Translations under genes and position numbers: made by a program | Assembly (NCBI RefSeq): GCF_024741815.1 | Contig: NZ_CP102951.1 | Location: 2,433,001 to 2,497,000 of the forward strand | Source: Pseudomonas sp. LS1212 | GTDB lineage: Bacteria; Pseudomonadota; Gammaproteobacteria; Pseudomonadales; Pseudomonadaceae | Length of the DNA: 64,000 nucleotides | Direction: 5' to 3' | Part shown: piece after piece, positions 51,319-59,990 of the stretch | Layout of the letters: each line of letters opens with the position of its first letter | How positions within the stretch are numbered: the stretch's first letter is position 1 | Notes under the pieces: generated by a model | Database searches by the model: none | What the model was told of the DNA's origin: nothing | The model's input: the letters and a program-made list of their open reading frames with translations, nothing else

Positions 51319-51350
51319 ACCCTCGGGCGACTGGCCAGTCGCCCGAGGGT
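51319..51350. terminator. Perfect 32-bp palindrome between convergent genes
   Basis: ACCCTCGGGCGACTGG is followed at once by its exact reverse complement, making a 16-bp stem with no loop in the DNA. It stands between the HisP-like gene and the ribB gene, which converge, and probably ends both. Confidence 0.75.
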
Positions 51351-51370
51351 GCTCGACTATCCCTCGAAAC

Positions 51371-52480
51371 CTATCCCTTGAAACCAACGCACTCCACCAC
51401 TTCAAGATCATACCCGGTCAGCCCCGCATATTTGAGCGGCGGCCCAAGGTGCCGGAGCTTGCCGACGCCCAGGTCCTGGAGAATCTGCGCACCGGTGCCG
51501 ACTTCGGAGTAGATCCTGGACTGTGAGCGGTTGTACTGCCGAGGCGCCTGGGTCAATTGCGGTATCCGTTCGAGCAGCGCCTGCGAGGACTCGTGATTGG
51601 CCAGCACCACCACCACGCCGCAGCCTTCAGAGGCGACTTTCTGCAGCGCCGCCCACAGTGTCCAGTTGGAGGGGCCGGTGTACTCGGCGCCGACCAGGTC
51701 ACGCAAGGGGTCGATCACATGCACGCGCACCAGCGTCGGGTCGTCACGGCGGATGTTGCCCATGACCATGGCCATGTGCACACCGCCTTCGATGCGGTCT
51801 TCGTAAGTGATCAGGCGGAAGGTGCCATGCACCGTCGGTAAATCCCGTTCGCCGATGCGCACCACTGTGTGTTCGGTGCTGAGGCGGTAGTGGATCAGGT
51901 CGGCGATGGTGCCGATCTTGATGCCGTGGCGCTCGGCGAATACTTCAAGTTCCGGGCGGCGGGCCATGGTGCCGTCGTCGTTCATCACTTCGACGATCAC
52001 CGAAGCCGGGGTGAAACCGGCCAGGCGGGCCAGGTCGCACCCGGCTTCGGTGTGTCCGGCGCGGGTCAGGACGCCACCTTCGCGGGCACGCAGCGGGAAG
52101 ATGTGCCCCGGCTGCACCACGTCTGCTGCCGTGGCACCTGGCGCCACGGCGGCCTCTACGGTGCGCGCCCGATCGGCGGCCGAGATGCCGGTGGTCACGC
52201 CCGTGGCCGCTTCGATGGAGACGGTAAAGGCGGTGCTGAAGACGCTGCCGTTGCTCGGCACCATCTGTTCCAGGCCCAGCCGCTGGCAATGCTCGTCGGT
52301 CAGGGTCAGGCAGATCAGGCCACGTGCTTCGCGGGCCATGAAGCTGATCGCTTGCGCATTGCAGTGGTCGGCGGCGAGCAACAGATCGCCTTCGTTTTCC
52401 CGGTCTTCGTCGTCCACCAGCAGGACCATCTTGCCTTGCCGGTAGTCTTCGAGGATCTCTTCGATGCTGTTAAAGGCCAT
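51371..52480 (-). CDS. ribB: 3,4-dihydroxy-2-butanone-4-phosphate synthase with degenerate GTP cyclohydrolase II domain
   Basis: 369 aa. Residues 1-200 are a complete RibB: VLLVDDEDRENEGDLLLAAD (metal-binding Glu), HIFPLRAREGGVLTRAGHTE and HGIKIGTIADLI. It makes the four-carbon unit of riboflavin from ribulose 5-phosphate. Residues 205-369 follow RibA in outline (MAMVMGNI, LVRVHVIDPLRDLVGAEYTG), but the three zinc cysteines of GTP cyclohydrolase II are missing, so this half should not be catalytic (a RibBX-type protein). No FMN riboswitch is seen upstream. Confidence 0.92.
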   Translation of the reverse strand: MAFNSIEEILEDYRQGKMVLLVDDEDRENEGDLLLAADHCNAQAISFMAREARGLICLTLTDEHCQRLGLEQMVPSNGSVFSTAFTVSIEAATGVTTGISAADRARTVEAAVAPGATAADVVQPGHIFPLRAREGGVLTRAGHTEAGCDLARLAGFTPASVIVEVMNDDGTMARRPELEVFAERHGIKIGTIADLIHYRLSTEHTVVRIGERDLPTVHGTFRLITYEDRIEGGVHMAMVMGNIRRDDPTLVRVHVIDPLRDLVGAEYTGPSNWTLWAALQKVASEGCGVVVVLANHESSQALLERIPQLTQAPRQYNRSQSRIYSEVGTGAQILQDLGVGKLRHLGPPLKYAGLTGYDLEVVECVGFKG

Positions 52481-52502
52481 GGGTATTTCTCGGTACGGGC
52501 AG

Positions 52503-52844
52503 TTAAATGGCTATGGTATACCGTGATACAGAAGCACACCAACCCGCCTGGCCGTTTCGCAGCCTTGCGCGCACGGTCCAGGCGGGTACCGAAAAAAAGT
52601 GACGGTGTAAGTGTTGGGTCAGCATGGCGCCCTGAAGATCCAGGAGCGCCCGGTGATAACCGGGCCTGCGCGCAAGCGACCGGTACTTGAGCTCAGGCGC
52701 TTGAAGTTTCGGAAAATGCTCACGGATCAGGGGTGCTGCCTCGTCATCGCTGATCGCAATGGCTGTGGCGCCTTGAAAACGTTGTTCCGGGTTCAGCTAG
52801 TCGAATCCCGTGTACCCGCTTTCGTCGATCCGGAAACATTCCAT
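52503..52844 (-). pseudogene. DUF3800 gene remnant with in-frame stop and lost 3' end
   Basis: The ATG at 52844 lies one base after the RES gene stop. The frame reads MECFRIDESGYTGFD, then a TAG (52797-52799), then LNPEQRFQGATAIAISDDEA, LIREHFPKLQAPELKYRSLA and GYHRALLDLQGAMLTQ. The start (xxxDESGxTGFD) is the acidic N-terminal motif of DUF3800 proteins. Similarity fades near 52610 and the frame closes at 52503, well short of the usual length of over 200 aa. It was the third gene of the toxin-antitoxin operon. Confidence 0.7.
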
Positions 52845-52845
52845 T

Positions 52846-53556
52846 TCAGCTTTTCCCTGCCACAATGCTGACACCGATCCGATCCGCCAGGTCGAGCACC
52901 TCGTCGTAGACGCCGGCGTCTTCCAGAAGGCTGCGCGAAGTGCCTTGTTGCTGCAGCACGCCGGCGGGAATCCGGTCACCGAACAGAACAAATGCGCGTG
53001 CCGAGTCGTCCTGCCTGGAGACCCACGAAAGTCCTTGCGCCTCGGGGCATTGGTGATGCACCGCCTCGGCCCACTTCCGTGTGGCCGGGTACTGATCCTT
53101 CTCTGTGTCGATCAGCTGCTTGCGGGGGATGCCCAGCTTGCGAAGTGCCACGCTTCCCAGGTCGGCCAGTTGAAGGTCTTGCGTGACCTTGATGGCTGAA
53201 TGCTGTTGGCCGGAGAGCTTGTTCTTTTCAAAACTCTTGAATCCCGGCACATGCGGCACGTCATGGAAGACAGTCTCCATCAACGCGCACGGCATCGTGG
53301 TGCCGGCATACAAGGTGGGAATGGGCTGGCCCTGCTCGTTCTGGATCGGGCTGAAGCGCGCATTAACCTGGATGCCGGGATTGAACTGATCGGCCCCATA
53401 CTTTTCCAGGTGAACGCGATGCAGCGCCTCGCCCGCCGCCAGCGGGGTCAGGGTGATATGGAGTTTGTCTGGCGGTGCTGGCGTAACGGACGAAGACGCC
53501 TCGTTTGGCTTAGGCGTCACCACTACGCCCGAAGGCTTGGCGGCTCGCTTAGCCAT
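52846..53556 (-). CDS. RES-domain toxin (NAD+ phosphorylase/hydrolase family)
   Basis: 236 aa from ATG 53556 (MAKRAAKPSGVVV), eight bases inside the end of the antitoxin gene. After a Pro/Lys-rich N-terminus the RES domain shows HRVHLEKYGADQFNPG (the Arg), ARFSPI (Arg-Ser pair) and LYAGTTMPCALMETVFHD (the Glu). RES toxins degrade NAD+. Length and the long N-terminal extension are unusual compared with minimal RES toxins of about 150 aa. Coupled translation with the antitoxin is likely. Confidence 0.88.
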   Translation of the reverse strand: MAKRAAKPSGVVVTPKPNEASSSVTPAPPDKLHITLTPLAAGEALHRVHLEKYGADQFNPGIQVNARFSPIQNEQGQPIPTLYAGTTMPCALMETVFHDVPHVPGFKSFEKNKLSGQQHSAIKVTQDLQLADLGSVALRKLGIPRKQLIDTEKDQYPATRKWAEAVHHQCPEAQGLSWVSRQDDSARAFVLFGDRIPAGVLQQQGTSRSLLEDAGVYDEVLDLADRIGVSIVAGKS

Positions 53557-54223
53557 GGGCGATCTCTTGCACTTCATCGCGTGCGGCCTCTATCACCCGC
53601 TCAGGCTGCACGCCGATCAGGTCCTGCGGCCGCTTAGCCCCGAGGAAGCTGTTCGGCGAGCGAAACCAGTAGGCCATGCCCCAGCCGTCCTTGTGGCCGG
53701 CGAGCGCCTCGATGACCCTGGCCAGCGCCTTGAGCGGGCGAAAGCCGGCGTCGCGATCCAGACCGTAGGCAGGGTAATAGTCGACGCCGTTATGGTGGAT
53801 GGCGAAGATCAGCCCTTGCTTCTTCCACTTGTTGGGTTGGGCGCTGGGGTTGCGCGTACTAAGCCCGGCCAGTTGAGCGACGTCTGCCGCGGTCAGCCAG
53901 TCCCCGCTCTCCAGTACGGCCTTACGCGCTTGCACGAGCATGGCCGCTTCCTTGAGCAGGCGCGGCGAAGGGGGCGTTCGCGGCATCAGCACCTCGGCAA
54001 GTCGCTCAAGCGACTCCCGATCATGCCGTTCGAGCAGCACGTCGAACATGGAGGATGCCATATTCGAGAAGTTCTCTGCCAGGGCCTCGAAGACAGTCGG
54101 CTTGATGTGATCGAACGTGACCACCAGAACCCGATCGGCGTGTGACTTCCCAAGTCGGGCCTGAACCTCTTTGGGCGTACCAATCAAGGTGGAGACTCCC
54201 GGATGCTCTTGAACATCACTCAT
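53549..54223 (-). CDS. Antitoxin with MbcA/ParS-like toxin-binding domain
   Basis: 224 aa from ATG 54223 with AGGAGAA upstream; the frame continues 23 codons further but without a binding site. The middle has a helical DNA-binding-like segment (GDWLTAADVAQLAGLSTRNP, then KKQGLIFAIHHNGVDYYPAY). The C-terminus, WFRSPNSFLGAKRPQDLIGV, is the MbcA/ParS-type motif (W...PN..LG..rP.dL) that covers the RES active site. First gene of the antitoxin-RES-DUF3800 operon. Confidence 0.82.
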   Translation of the reverse strand: MSDVQEHPGVSTLIGTPKEVQARLGKSHADRVLVVTFDHIKPTVFEALAENFSNMASSMFDVLLERHDRESLERLAEVLMPRTPPSPRLLKEAAMLVQARKAVLESGDWLTAADVAQLAGLSTRNPSAQPNKWKKQGLIFAIHHNGVDYYPAYGLDRDAGFRPLKALARVIEALAGHKDGWGMAYWFRSPNSFLGAKRPQDLIGVQPERVIEAARDEVQEIAHG

Positions 54224-54547
54224 GGATGTTCTCCTGTGATTATGCGAGTTATCAAATAGTAGCATATCCAGTATAACCCTAAAGATTCCCATCTTGCCTC
54301 ATCCGGCAAGTGGCTGCGATGCCTTTCACTGTGCGTCTCGTTATCCGCTTAATTAGGCCCATTTTGCCTATCTTCAGGCGCACATCAGGGCAAATTCTCC
54401 AGCCGCCTTCAGACACCGGGGGAACCCACCGACCGCCAGACGCCAAAGCAAGGTGCTGTGGCCTGCCACAACACCCCATTCTCTGTGGCGAACTGGCAAA
54501 AACTGGCCTTTACTGATTACCACGCCCTATATCCTGAGGGACGCGCC
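54224..54547. other. Intergenic region between the toxin-antitoxin operon and adhP
   Basis: 324 bp between divergent genes. It must hold the antitoxin promoter (AT-rich at 54240-54280) and the adhP promoter. A sequence resembling sigma-54 sites at about 54496-54510 has a spacing one base too short. I see no gene. Confidence 0.5.
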
Positions 54548-55576
54548 ATGCCTAAAAAAATGAAGGCCGCTGTCGTTCTTGAGTTTGGCAAACCGCTGCA
54601 AATCCAGGAAGTGGAGGTACCCACCCCCGGCCCAGGCCAGATCCTGGTCAAGATTGCCGCTTCCGGCGTATGCCACACCGACCTGCATGCCGCCGAAGGC
54701 GACTGGCCGGTCAAACCCAACCCGCCCTTCATTCCAGGCCACGAGGGCGTGGGCCACGTCGTCGGCGTGGGTACCGGCGTCAAGAATGTCAAGGAAGGCG
54801 ACCGGGTAGGCATCCCCTGGTTGCATTCCGCCTGCGGCCATTGCGAGCACTGCCTGGGCGGCTGGGAAACACTCTGCGAAGCCCAACAGAATACCGGCTA
54901 CTCGGTGAATGGTGGCTTTGCCGAATATGCCCTGGCGAACGCCAACTTCGTCGGTCACTTGCCGGACAACATCGGCTTCATCGAGATCGCCCCAATATTG
55001 TGTGCCGGCGTGACCGTCTACAAGGGCTTGAAAATGACCGATACCCGCCCCGGACAGTGGGTGGCGATCTCCGGCATCGGCGGCCTCGGCCACATGGCGG
55101 TGCAGTACGCCAAGGCCATGGGCCTGAATGTTGCCGCCATCGATGTGGACGATCAGAAACTGGAACTCGCGCGGCACTTCGGCGCCACGCTCACCGTCAA
55201 CGCCCTGAACCAGGACCCGGCAGCCTACTTGAAGAAGGAAATCGGAGGAACCCATGGCGTGCTGGTTACCGCCGTCTCGCCAAAGGCCTTTGCACAAGCC
55301 CTGGGCATGACTCGCCGCGGCGGAACCATCGCCCTCAACGGCCTGCCGCCGGGCGAGTTCTCCCTGTCGATCTTCGACATGGTGCTCAATGGCACCACAG
55401 TGCGTGGCTCCATCGTCGGCACCCGGCTGGACCTGCAGGAAGCGTTGAATTTCGCTGCCGAAGGCAAGGTCAAGGCGACGGTCCACAGCGAGCCCCTGGA
55501 AAACATCAACGACATCTTCACCCGTATGCGCAAAGGCCAGATCGAAGGCCGCATAGTGCTCGATCTCACAGCCTGA
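54548..55576 (+). CDS. adhP: Alcohol dehydrogenase AdhP (zinc-dependent, class I/III MDR family)
   Basis: 342 aa from ATG 54548 (MPKKMKAAVVLEFGKPL); 30 upstream in-frame codons look non-coding. Catalytic zinc ligands are Cys in SGVCHTDLHAAEGDWP and His/Glu in GHEGVGHVVGVG; the structural zinc cysteines are in CGHCEHCLGGWETLC; the NAD-binding site is SGIGGLGHMAVQYAKAMGLN. It interconverts ethanol and other short alcohols with aldehydes. Monocistronic; remnants of other genes follow. Confidence 0.95.
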   Translation: MPKKMKAAVVLEFGKPLQIQEVEVPTPGPGQILVKIAASGVCHTDLHAAEGDWPVKPNPPFIPGHEGVGHVVGVGTGVKNVKEGDRVGIPWLHSACGHCEHCLGGWETLCEAQQNTGYSVNGGFAEYALANANFVGHLPDNIGFIEIAPILCAGVTVYKGLKMTDTRPGQWVAISGIGGLGHMAVQYAKAMGLNVAAIDVDDQKLELARHFGATLTVNALNQDPAAYLKKEIGGTHGVLVTAVSPKAFAQALGMTRRGGTIALNGLPPGEFSLSIFDMVLNGTTVRGSIVGTRLDLQEALNFAAEGKVKATVHSEPLENINDIFTRMRKGQIEGRIVLDLTA

Positions 55577-55669
55577 TGCCGAAGGCCAGGAGCAGTTCCA
55601 AGTGCGGACAGAGGAGGCCGGTGGACTTACTCAAAGTGTCGAACCTGGCACAACGCCAGCGAGCATGAT

Positions 55670-55805
55670 TCAGCGCCATTCCTGCAGTGTCCCGAGGTCG
55701 AACGGCAACGGCGCGACTTCACGCATGCGTTCGGTTTCCACCGACACGACCTGTGCCTCGCGGGCTGTGCGGATGCGCTCGGACGCCTGTTGCGCCACCG
55801 ACTGC
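55670..55805 (-). pseudogene. DNA topoisomerase III (topB) fragment
   Basis: The minus strand reads SVAQQASERIRTAREAQVV, then SVETERMREVAPLPFDLGTL and QE before a non-family stop at 55670. VREAAPLPFDLGTLQE-like strings are characteristic of the TopB catalytic core. Only about 40 codons remain. topB of this type often belongs to integrative conjugative elements, so this may be a scar of a lost element. Judged by eye only. Confidence 0.5.
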
Positions 55806-55827
55806 TGCCGGCAGGGGCCCGTCGCAT

Positions 55828-56295
55828 CGGCAGCGTTTCGCCGGCCTTGCCATCGGTGGCGCCATTGGCACCGGCCTGTTCATGGGCAGCGCCTTCGCCA
55901 TCGGCTTTGCCGGCCCCAGCGTGCTGCTCAGTTATGCCATCGGTGCCCTCATCACCTTGCTGTTGATGGGCTGCCTGGCGGAAATGACCGTGGCCCACTC
56001 GACCTCGGGCTCGTTCGGCGCCTATGCCGAATACTATGTCAGCCCTTTGGCAGGGTTCCTGGTGCGCTACGCCTAGTGGGCGGCGATCGTGCTCGCGGCG
56101 TTGTCGGCGATGAACAGCCAGCTGTACATCACCACGCGCATGATGTTCAGCCTGTCGCGTGCCGGTCATGCGCCCAAAGCGATGGGGGCGCTGAGCAAGC
56201 GCGGGATACCGGTCAATGCCTTGATGCTGTCGAGTATCGGCATTGCGCTGGCAACCGTTCTCAATGTGTTCTTCCCCGAAACGTCCTTTTTTCGT
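55828..56295 (+). pseudogene. Amino-acid permease (APC family) remnant with internal deletion and stop
   Basis: The first piece HRQRFAGLAIGGAIGTGLFM and AMGLP-like following helices (VLLSYAIGALITLLLMGCLA, SGSFGAYAEYYVSPLAGFLV) is the start of an APC permease. A TAG at 56074-56076 ends it. In the same frame the next codons read WAAIVLAALSAMNSQLYITT, RMMFSLSRAGHAPKAMG and LMLSSIGIALATVLNVFFPE, which belong to helices 8-10. Helices 3-7 are missing and the 3' end is cut near 56295. Non-functional. Confidence 0.8.
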
Positions 56296-56578
56296 GAAAG
56301 GGCCCAAGGCGCAGCAGCGCTATCAATCGATGCCATGAGGCCCCGATTTTACGGATAAAAGTACCGAACTGGCTGGACAGCGCAGCCTGACATTTTCAAT
56401 CCGACGAGGCGTCATACCCAGCCCAATGTGCCGGCGCAGAGCATGTCGGTGCGTATTGGCGCGCCTCGTAATGATACAAATATTTTTAAACAATTGAGTT
56501 TTGAAATAAAACGTGTCATTTATAGGCGCAACAAAACCAACAACACCCCGCCAGACCGGAATCAAAGGAGTCACTAAA

Positions 56579-57355
56579 ATGAACAAGATCGAACTTCTGG
56601 GCGCTCTCGCGCTGAGCGCCTTCAGCATTCTGGCCCATGCCGAGGAAGAGACCCTGCGTATCGGCATCGAATCGGCCTACCCACCGTTTTCCTATAAAAC
56701 CCCGGAAGGCAACATCAGTGGGTTCGACTACGACATCGGCAATGCGCTCTGTGAAGAGATGAAGGTCAAGTGCCAGTGGGTCATACAGGAGTTCGACGGC
56801 ATGATCCCCTCGCTGAAAGTGCGCAAGATCGATGCGGTGCTGTCGTCGATGTCGATCACTGAGGACCGCATGAAGTCCGTCGACTTCACTAAAAAGTACT
56901 ATCACACCCCAGGCAAGTTCGCGATGAAGGCGGGCAACGCGATCAATGACCCCATGGTGGATCTCAAGGGCAAGAAAGTCGGCGTGCAACGCGCCTCGAC
57001 CTACGACCGTTACGCCACCGAGCAGCTTGAGAAAGCCGGGGTGATCGTGGTGCGCTATTCCGGGCAGAACGAAGCCTTCCTCGACCTCGCATCCGGTCGC
57101 CTGGACGCCACCCTGGCGGACATCGTCAACACCGATGAAAGCTTCATCAAAACGCCTGCGGGCAAGGGCTTCGCCCTGACCGGCCCGGACATCAACGACC
57201 CCAAATACTTCGGCAGGGGCGCCGGGATCGCCGTGCGCAAAGGCGACAGCGCCAACGCTGCGCGCTTCAACGTCGCCATCGATGCCATCCGCGCCAACGG
57301 CAAGTACCAGCAAGTGCAGGCCAAGTACTTCACGTTTGACATCTACGGCCAATAA
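56579..57355 (+). CDS. ABC transporter substrate-binding protein, polar amino-acid type
   Basis: 258 aa from ATG 56579, with AAAGGAG upstream. Signal peptide ELLGALALSAFSILAHAEE. Family pattern: LRIGIESAYPPFSYKTPEGN, ISGFDYDIGNALCEEMKVKC, EFDGMIPSLKVRKIDAVLSS and RMKSVDFTKKYYHTPGKFAM. Related to the 48253 binding protein but clearly diverged. The ligand is unknown; the desuccinylase-like hydrolase in the operon hints at an N-acylated amino acid. Confidence 0.94.
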   Translation: MNKIELLGALALSAFSILAHAEEETLRIGIESAYPPFSYKTPEGNISGFDYDIGNALCEEMKVKCQWVIQEFDGMIPSLKVRKIDAVLSSMSITEDRMKSVDFTKKYYHTPGKFAMKAGNAINDPMVDLKGKKVGVQRASTYDRYATEQLEKAGVIVVRYSGQNEAFLDLASGRLDATLADIVNTDESFIKTPAGKGFALTGPDINDPKYFGRGAGIAVRKGDSANAARFNVAIDAIRANGKYQQVQAKYFTFDIYGQ

Positions 57356-57363
57356 CCCCGACC

Positions 57364-57395
57364 GCGGCGCTGGCGTCTCGCCTGTGAGGCGCCGC
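57364..57395 (+). terminator. Hairpin between binding protein and permease
   Basis: GCGGCGC and GCGCCGC enclose an 18-nt loop and are followed by TTTCT. As in the 49-kb operon, it lies just after the binding-protein gene and would give more binding protein than membrane parts. Confidence 0.65.
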
Positions 57396-57445
57396 TTTCT
57401 CGTTGTCCCGCGCGCCTTGCGGCGCATCGCGTGAGGAATTTCATC

Positions 57446-58135
57446 ATGCTTTACGGCTACGGCTCGAGCATCCTCGAGGGTGCCTGGCTCACCATCAACC
57501 TGGCCCTGACCTCCATGGCGCTGGCCATTGCCCTGGGCCTTCTGGGCGCGGCCTTTCGCCTGTCGCCACTGAAGTGGCTGGCACTGCTTGGCGAAGGCTA
57601 CACCACCCTGATTCGCGGAATCCCCGACCTGGTGCTTATCCTGCTGATTTTCTACGGTGGCCAGGATCTGGTGAACCGCATCGCACTGTTGCTCGGTTAT
57701 ACCCGCTACATCGATATCAACCCCTTTATCGCCGGCGTCTGCACCATGGGCTTCATCTTTGGTGCCTATCTCTCGGAAACCTTTCGCGGCGCCTTCATGG
57801 CCATCCCCAAAGGGCAGGGCGAAGCCGGCGTGGCCTATGGCATGAGTGGCCTGCAGGTGTTCTGGCGCATCCTGGTGCCGCAGATGATTCGCCTGGCCAT
57901 TCCCGGGTTCACCAACAATTGGCTGGTGCTGACCAAGTCCACCGCACTGATCTCGGTGATCGGCCTGCAGGACATGATGTTCAAGGCCAAGAACGCGGCG
58001 GATGCAACCCATCAGCCCTTTACCTTTTTCCTTGCGGTGGCGGCCCTGTATCTGGCGCTGACCAGTTTGTCGCTACTGGCCCTGCGTTACCTGGAAAAAC
58101 ACTACTCGGTCGGCATCAAAGCCGCCGACCTGTGA
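57446..58135 (+). CDS. ABC transporter permease, HisQ-like
   Basis: 229 aa from ATG 57446 (GTGAGG upstream; an in-frame GTG at 57431 is the alternative). Membrane segments include EGAWLTINLALTSMALAIAL and YTTLIRGIPDLVLILLIFYG; the EAA loop is ETFRGAFMAIPKGQGEAGVA. It pairs with the next permease in the second polar amino-acid importer. Confidence 0.93.
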   Translation: MLYGYGSSILEGAWLTINLALTSMALAIALGLLGAAFRLSPLKWLALLGEGYTTLIRGIPDLVLILLIFYGGQDLVNRIALLLGYTRYIDINPFIAGVCTMGFIFGAYLSETFRGAFMAIPKGQGEAGVAYGMSGLQVFWRILVPQMIRLAIPGFTNNWLVLTKSTALISVIGLQDMMFKAKNAADATHQPFTFFLAVAALYLALTSLSLLALRYLEKHYSVGIKAADL

Positions 58136-58150
58136 GTGAGGAGTGAACCC

Positions 58151-58849
58151 ATGATTCTCGACTACGCCCTGATCTGGGAAAACCTGCCGCTGTATTTCGG
58201 CGGCGCGCTACTGACCCTGAAGATTCTGCTGATCTCCCTGGCGTGCGGCCTGGTGCTGGCGATTCCCCTGGCGTTGATGCGGGTGTCGCGCTCAGTGCTC
58301 ATCAGCTTTCCGGCCTGGCTGTACACCTACGTGATTCGCGGCACGCCGATGCTGGTGCAATTGTTCCTCATCTATTACGGCCTGGCGCAGTTCGAGGCTG
58401 TACGTCAAAGCGTGCTCTGGCCCTGGTTGTCCAGCGCCACTTTCTGCGCTTGCCTGGCGTTCGCGATCAATACCAGTGCCTACAGCGCCGAACTCCTGGC
58501 TGGCAGCCTGAAGGCCACGTCCAATGGCGAGATCGAAGCGGGCAGGGCCATGGGCATGTCTCGCTGGACCCTGTACCGGCGGATTCTCCTGCCTTCGGCC
58601 TTGCGCCGCGCGTTGCCGCAGTACAGCAACGAAGTCTTGATGATGCTGCAAACCACCAGCCTTGCCTCCATCGTCACCCTGGTCGACATCACCGGGGCAG
58701 CCCGCACCGTCAGCTCGCGATTCTATATGCCGTTCGAAGCCTTCATTACCGCCGGCCTCATCTACCTGGTCCTGACGTTCATCCTGGTTCGACTGTTCAA
58801 GCTGGCCGAGCGCCACTGGCTGGCGTATCTGGCGCCACGCAAGCATTAA
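58151..58849 (+). CDS. ABC transporter permease, HisM-like
   Basis: 232 aa from ATG 58151 with GAGGAG upstream. Membrane segments begin FGGALLTLKILLISLACGLV; YTYVIRGTPMLVQLFLIYYG and the EAA loop ELLAGSLKATSNGEIEAGRA are typical. Ten bases separate it from the hydrolase gene. Confidence 0.93.
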   Translation: MILDYALIWENLPLYFGGALLTLKILLISLACGLVLAIPLALMRVSRSVLISFPAWLYTYVIRGTPMLVQLFLIYYGLAQFEAVRQSVLWPWLSSATFCACLAFAINTSAYSAELLAGSLKATSNGEIEAGRAMGMSRWTLYRRILLPSALRRALPQYSNEVLMMLQTTSLASIVTLVDITGAARTVSSRFYMPFEAFITAGLIYLVLTFILVRLFKLAERHWLAYLAPRKH

Positions 58850-58859
58850 GGAAAATCTC

Positions 58860-59972
58860 ATGAACCACATTCAATACCTGTTGCCCTGGAGCGCCACTGG
58901 CACCGAGCGCCACCTGTCGTTGTTCCGCTTTGGCAGTGGGCCGCGCAAGGCCTACATCCAGGCCTCGCTGCATGCCGACGAATTGCCGGGCATGCGCGTT
59001 GCCGTCGAGCTCAAGCGCCGTCTGCGCGAGCTGGAAGAGCAGGGGCGCCTGACCGGAGTGATCGAACTGGTGCCGGTGGCCAATCCGATCGGGCTTGGGC
59101 AAATGTTCCAGGCGACTCACCAGGGCCGCTTCGAGTTCTCCAGCGGGAAGAACTTCAATCGGGACTTCCCGGTGCTCGCCGACGCCGTGGCGTCCCGCCT
59201 GGAAGGCCGGTTGGGTGACGATGCGCAGGCCAATATCGCGCTCATCCGCCGCACCATGGTCGATGTCCTGATGGACTTGCCCGCGGCCGGATCGGAGCTC
59301 GATGAATTGCGCCGCCGGCTGTTGCAGCACGCCTGCGATGCCGACGTGGTGCTGGACCTGCATTGCGACTTCGAGTCGATCATGTTGCTCTACGCCTTCC
59401 CGCAAAACTGGCCACGCCTGCGTTCGCTGGCTGCGCGGCTGGGCGCAGGCGCCGCACTGCTGGCCGAGGATGCCGGCGGCAATGCCTTCGATGAAGCGTG
59501 CGCGATGCCCTGGCTGCGCCTGGCCGAACGCTTCCCCGAGGCCAATATTCCGCTGGCCTGCCTGGCCACCACCATCGAGTTGCGCGGCATGGCCGATACC
59601 GAACGCGAGCCGTGCCTGGCCAGTGCCGAGCAGATTCTCGGTTTTCTGGCCGAGCAGGGCCTGATCAGCGGCGACTGGCCTGCCGCACCAGCCACTTGCT
59701 GTGAAGCCACGCCGTTCGCCGGGGCGCAGTACGCCTATGCACCGCACCCGGGCGTGGTGAGTTTTCTGCAACCGCTGGGTGCCCGGGTCAAGGTGGGAGA
59801 CCCGTTGTTCGAGGTGCTTGACCCGCTGACCGATCGACACAGCGTGGTACACGCCTGCACCGACGGCATTCTCTATGCCCGCGAGCGCCTGCGTTTCGCC
59901 CAGCCCGGACTGTGGTTGGCCAAGGTGGCCGGCAGTACTCCCATTCGCCAGGGTCGCTTGCTCAGCGACTGA
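58860..59972 (+). CDS. Succinylglutamate desuccinylase/aspartoacylase family hydrolase
   Basis: 370 aa. M14-like zinc hydrolase: YIQASLHADELPGMRVAVEL carries the HxxE zinc motif, VPVANPIGLGQMFQ and FSSGKNFNRDFP the substrate-side residues, and VLDLHCDFESIMLLYAF the third zinc His. The C-terminal domain (YAPHPGVVSFLQPLGARVKV, then GDPLFEVLDPL) is the barrel-sandwich part of this family. It removes an N-acyl group or cleaves a related amide. Being inside an amino-acid ABC operon, it probably processes the imported compound in the cytoplasm. Confidence 0.9.
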   Translation: MNHIQYLLPWSATGTERHLSLFRFGSGPRKAYIQASLHADELPGMRVAVELKRRLRELEEQGRLTGVIELVPVANPIGLGQMFQATHQGRFEFSSGKNFNRDFPVLADAVASRLEGRLGDDAQANIALIRRTMVDVLMDLPAAGSELDELRRRLLQHACDADVVLDLHCDFESIMLLYAFPQNWPRLRSLAARLGAGAALLAEDAGGNAFDEACAMPWLRLAERFPEANIPLACLATTIELRGMADTEREPCLASAEQILGFLAEQGLISGDWPAAPATCCEATPFAGAQYAYAPHPGVVSFLQPLGARVKVGDPLFEVLDPLTDRHSVVHACTDGILYARERLRFAQPGLWLAKVAGSTPIRQGRLLSD

Positions 59973-59990
59973 TTCAACAGAGTGCAAACC

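Noticed and set aside
52481..52620. FMN riboswitch upstream of ribB
   Set aside because: None of the conserved FMN-element blocks is recognisable. The only structure is a CCCGCCTGG/CCAGGCGGG inverted repeat, and part of the stretch belongs to the DUF3800 remnant frame.
54490..54515. Sigma-54 promoter of adhP (CTGGCAAAAACTGGCC)
   Set aside because: The GG-to-GC spacing is 11 instead of the strictly required 12 bp and the -12 part lacks TTGC.
55627..56307. 226-aa minus-strand frame over the permease scar
   Set aside because: Its peptide is an antisense product of the permease helices. The only supported minus-strand content there is the short topB-like stretch in another frame.
56400..56470. 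Possible helix-turn-helix gene fragment on the minus strand (peptide RHIGLGMTPRRIENVRLR)
   Set aside because: It resembles regulator helices only vaguely and is too short to assign by eye; left unannotated.
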